Shown here in pieces: positions 13,663 to 15,860 of a stretch of 15,860 nucleotides of DNA (its first letter is position 1; each line of letters opens with the position of its first letter). The position numbers and the translations under genes were made by a program. The notes beneath the pieces are model-generated. The model searched no databases. It was not told the DNA's origin and worked only from the letters and a program-made list of their open reading frames with translations. The stretch is from Pseudomonadota bacterium (GTDB lineage: Bacteria; Myxococcota; Bradymonadia; UBA4248): positions 1 through 15,860 of the forward strand of contig JAGACY010000258.1 of NCBI GenBank assembly GCA_017613855.1, read 5' to 3'.

Positions 13663-15396
13663 ATGAAATTGATGAATAAAGCTGTGATAGTTCTTGCCGT
13701 TGCCTCTCTCGTGGGGTTGGGTGCATGCAAAAAAAGCGAAAAGAAAGCTGACGGTGATGAAGTTGCTCAGAGTGCAGCATTGATGCAGCAAGACGCTCCG
13801 GCTGCCGATCAAAAATGGGAAAAAGCCGATGTCAACGGTTTGCTCACATTTGTTCCCGAAGATACGGCCTTTGTCGTAGCTTCGACGCGCTTACTGAGTG
13901 ATAATCCACTCATGGACAAAGTGATTGCGTATTCCCGCAAAGTATTTGAAGTATCCAAAAAGACAATGGATATCGATGATCCCGAAATACAGGCTCAAAA
14001 AGCCAAGTGTGCAGAACTCTTCAAATACAGCGATGAATTGCTGGCTTTGGATCTTGCAAAGATGGCAGATCGTCTTGGTGTGGATCCCAAATTCCACAGT
14101 GACGAGATTGCTTATAACCTCGACAAAACAATCGTAATCAAACAGAGCGGTGTCGTCGATTATAAGAAACTGTCCGCAGAACTCGACAAAATGATGGGAT
14201 TGGCGAGCCAATGTGCCGGCGTGGCATTTCCTCAGCCGACCGAAGTTAAAACCGGTGATGCCGCATGGCGCGTTTATGACATTGAAAAATGGGTTGCCAG
14301 TCTTGGCGAAGATGTCCCCAAGGATGCCAATGGCAAATCGATCCTTCCCGGCTCACTCGCCATGAACGAAACGAATGGTATTTTGACCGTCGCTCTCGTC
14401 GATGCCAGCAATACCGATGCTTTGGCAGCAACACTTAAACCGGCAGCCAAAGCCCTTACCAAAGATGCTCTGGGCAATATCGCTCCAGATGCTTATGCTT
14501 TGGGCTATATTGATAATGTCAAAGCTGCTCAGGTACTATTGAGTCTCGATCCGAGCATTCCCGACAACTGCAAGACCGAAATTTCCGGTATTGTTGCTAA
14601 TTTCCCGCGCTTTAACTTCACTTATCGTGTCGATAATGATGGCAATCCGCTCTATAACGACAATACGCTCGTCCTGACTGACAAAGCTGAACTCAAGAAA
14701 CTCCAGGAACTCTTTGTCGCTCATTCGGATCTCATCAACGACAAATCACTCGCAGGTCTTTCACTTAACGTCGATATTGCAAAATCCCTCGCCTATGCCA
14801 AGGGCGTTTATGATGCAATGGTCGCCAAAAATTACACTTGTGATGCCGTCAAGGAACTTCAGGATGCCGTTAAAAATGTCGCCGATTTGGGTAGCGATCC
14901 ACAAGCGGCTGCATTTATCAATGGAATTTCGAACCTCAATGTCTCTCTCGAAAACTTTGACATGAAGGATCCTGCAAATCTCGTGCTTGATGCCGTCGTC
15001 AGTCTCGAAGGGGCGTCTGTTGGCACGACAATTCCTATGCTCGTCGGTCTTGCTGCTGCCGGTAGCCCGGAACTCGCTAAAGCACTCAGATTTGTCAAAG
15101 GTGAGGTTACGGATATCGATCTGACTCCGATGGTCCAAATGCCAATTAAAGTTAAAGCTTATCTCAATGACACACAGCTCGTTGTTGGTACAGAGACGCA
15201 TGATGTCAAAGCTGTTGCCGATGGCAAAAAAGTCGATGACAAAGCCTTCCTTCGCATTTTGCTCGACATGTCTCTCATTGGCAAGATTTCCAATGAAATT
15301 CCTGCAAATCTCAGCATCGATTCAAAAGTCGATGGTGGGCTTGGAACCAATGCGGATGGCCTCACGCTTAATTGGAACATGAAATATAAATTCTAA
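13663..15396 (+). CDS. Predicted lipoprotein of unknown function (577 aa)
   Basis: The signal peptide is followed by a lipobox L-G-A-C with Cys22 lipidated and a charged tether (K-K-S-E-K-K-A-D-G-D-E), so the protein should be anchored in the envelope. The body starts near residue 56 with D-V-N-G-L-L-T-F-V-P-E-D-T-A-F-V-V-A-S. This resembles the opening of large periplasmic proteins of the DUF3352 kind, but the match is weak and I assign no function. Several stretches of alternating polar and non-polar residues point to beta structure (N-G-I-L-T-V-A-L-V-D; L-N-V-S-L-E-N-F), and the last strand ends L-N-W-N-M-K-Y-K-F. There are no internal membrane segments. ATG 13663 is preceded by AGGA with 8 bases of spacing; a second ATG three codons on would serve equally well. 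The gene is followed by a strong terminator and probably forms its own transcription unit. Confidence 0.85.
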   Translation: MKLMNKAVIVLAVASLVGLGACKKSEKKADGDEVAQSAALMQQDAPAADQKWEKADVNGLLTFVPEDTAFVVASTRLLSDNPLMDKVIAYSRKVFEVSKKTMDIDDPEIQAQKAKCAELFKYSDELLALDLAKMADRLGVDPKFHSDEIAYNLDKTIVIKQSGVVDYKKLSAELDKMMGLASQCAGVAFPQPTEVKTGDAAWRVYDIEKWVASLGEDVPKDANGKSILPGSLAMNETNGILTVALVDASNTDALAATLKPAAKALTKDALGNIAPDAYALGYIDNVKAAQVLLSLDPSIPDNCKTEISGIVANFPRFNFTYRVDNDGNPLYNDNTLVLTDKAELKKLQELFVAHSDLINDKSLAGLSLNVDIAKSLAYAKGVYDAMVAKNYTCDAVKELQDAVKNVADLGSDPQAAAFINGISNLNVSLENFDMKDPANLVLDAVVSLEGASVGTTIPMLVGLAAAGSPELAKALRFVKGEVTDIDLTPMVQMPIKVKAYLNDTQLVVGTETHDVKAVADGKKVDDKAFLRILLDMSLIGKISNEIPANLSIDSKVDGGLGTNADGLTLNWNMKYKF

Positions 15397-15413
15397 ATCT
15401 TTTATATTTCTGA

Positions 15414-15484
15414 GCGCGCCTATGCCTGACGGCATACGGCTTGCGCAAGGCGGCTATGCCAGGAGGCATACGCCGCCTTTTTTT
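15414..15484 (+). terminator. Double-hairpin intrinsic terminator
   Basis: Two hairpins of the same design stand side by side. The first (15414-15446) pairs GCGC, GCC and TATGCC with GGCATA, GGC and GCGC around a TGAC loop. The second (15447-15479) pairs AAGGCGGC and TATGCC with GGCATA and GCCGCCTT around an AGGA loop, with a bulged C at the same place. Seven T (15478-15484) follow the second. It begins 17 bases past the lipoprotein stop codon and should end that transcript. Confidence 0.88.
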
Positions 15485-15486
15485 GT

Positions 15487-15860
15487 ATGCTGGCATCCCC
15501 ACGAGAAAAGTAAAAAAAAAATGTAACAAAGTCGATCTCGTTGGCATCATTACCATAGGAGGATGTTCCTCCCCATTTGGATGAGGTGCCGTATGTTTAC
15601 ATCAGGATTTGTCTGACGTTGGTATTATCCCGATATAATGCACGTCCAACCGAGGGATGGTATATACAGTATTGTGAATGCCGGACGCGGGTCAGAATTC
15701 TGTTGTGTCGTGCATGCCGGGCACATTGGGACGCCTTGTTTTACGACGGAACATGTCGGAAAGGGCGTCGTGTGTCAAGACCTCACTGATTTTGGGTAGG
15801 GTGCAGGTTGGCGGGTGGGCTACAGGGGATTATCCCAAAGGATATGCGCGAAAAATACCC
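15487..15860. other. 374-bp region at the right edge without a recognisable gene
   Basis: No frame with a ribosome-binding site and plausible composition is found on either strand, and no frame stays open to the edge. A small hairpin, GGAGGA-TGT-TCCTCC, lies at 15558-15572; it hides a ribosome-binding-site-like GGAGG. A possible plus-strand promoter has TTGTCT (15609-15614) and a perfect TATAAT (15634-15639) with a long 19-base spacer. If real it would transcribe towards the right edge into sequence outside this window. Confidence 0.4.

Noticed and set aside
15577..15789. 70-codon plus-strand frame near the right edge
   Set aside because: Its Cys/Arg-rich composition looks non-coding, it has no ribosome-binding site at a proper distance, and no family is recognised.
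1..15860. tRNA genes in the gaps
   Set aside because: No GGTTCRA-type T-arm with a matching acceptor stem was found by eye on either strand.

Overview
The window looks like chromosomal DNA from a Gram-negative bacterium of moderate G+C content, most likely a member of the Myxococcota/Bradymonadota group (former Deltaproteobacteria). This is an inference. It rests on two long lipoproteins that combine many small cysteine-rich modules, FG-GAP/VCBS-type DxDxDG repeats and a C-terminal 'WNQH..Y' block, a combination I associate with that group. No rRNA, tRNA, CRISPR array, integrase or transposase was seen.

Left half, minus strand (1-7822). Two full-length tandem paralogues (381-3626 and 3707-6967) encode secreted lipoproteins of 1081 and 1086 residues. 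The first 17 bases hold the start of a third copy (M-T-T-K-R), behind the same AGAGG ribosome-binding site, so this is an array of at least three genes. The gap between copies 1 and 3 carries three consecutive G+C-rich stem-loops and a 13-bp hairpin. An 855-bp gap (6968-7822) separates the array from ftsK. It has no convincing gene but holds a G-run tract and a row of stem-loops behind a perfect TATAAT.

Middle, minus strand (7823-11311). A complete ftsK encodes the DNA translocase: four membrane segments, a roughly 430-residue acidic linker, the alpha/beta motor and the gamma winged helix.

Right half, plus strand (11312-15860). Three genes run away from ftsK: a thioredoxin-reductase-like flavoprotein with a CAVC redox centre but no recognisable NADPH 'HRR' motif (11636-12505), a small membrane-anchored protein of unknown function (12791-13336), and a 577-residue lipoprotein of unknown function (13663-15396). 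The last is followed by a double hairpin that ends in a T-run terminator.

Every intergenic gap between ftsK and the last lipoprotein contains short tandem arrays with a strict 7-base period. The heptamer differs from array to array: GCAATGC, ATTACGA, AGTTAGC, TCACTGC, GAGCTTA, TCAAAGC. Three of the arrays carry the same leader and form a tandem composite repeat that ends 8 bases before a start codon. They recall the heptanucleotide STRR repeats of cyanobacteria. With the paralogue array, they are the most unusual part of the window. Beyond cell division (ftsK) and thiol redox (the flavoprotein), the sequence gives no clear functional link between the genes.
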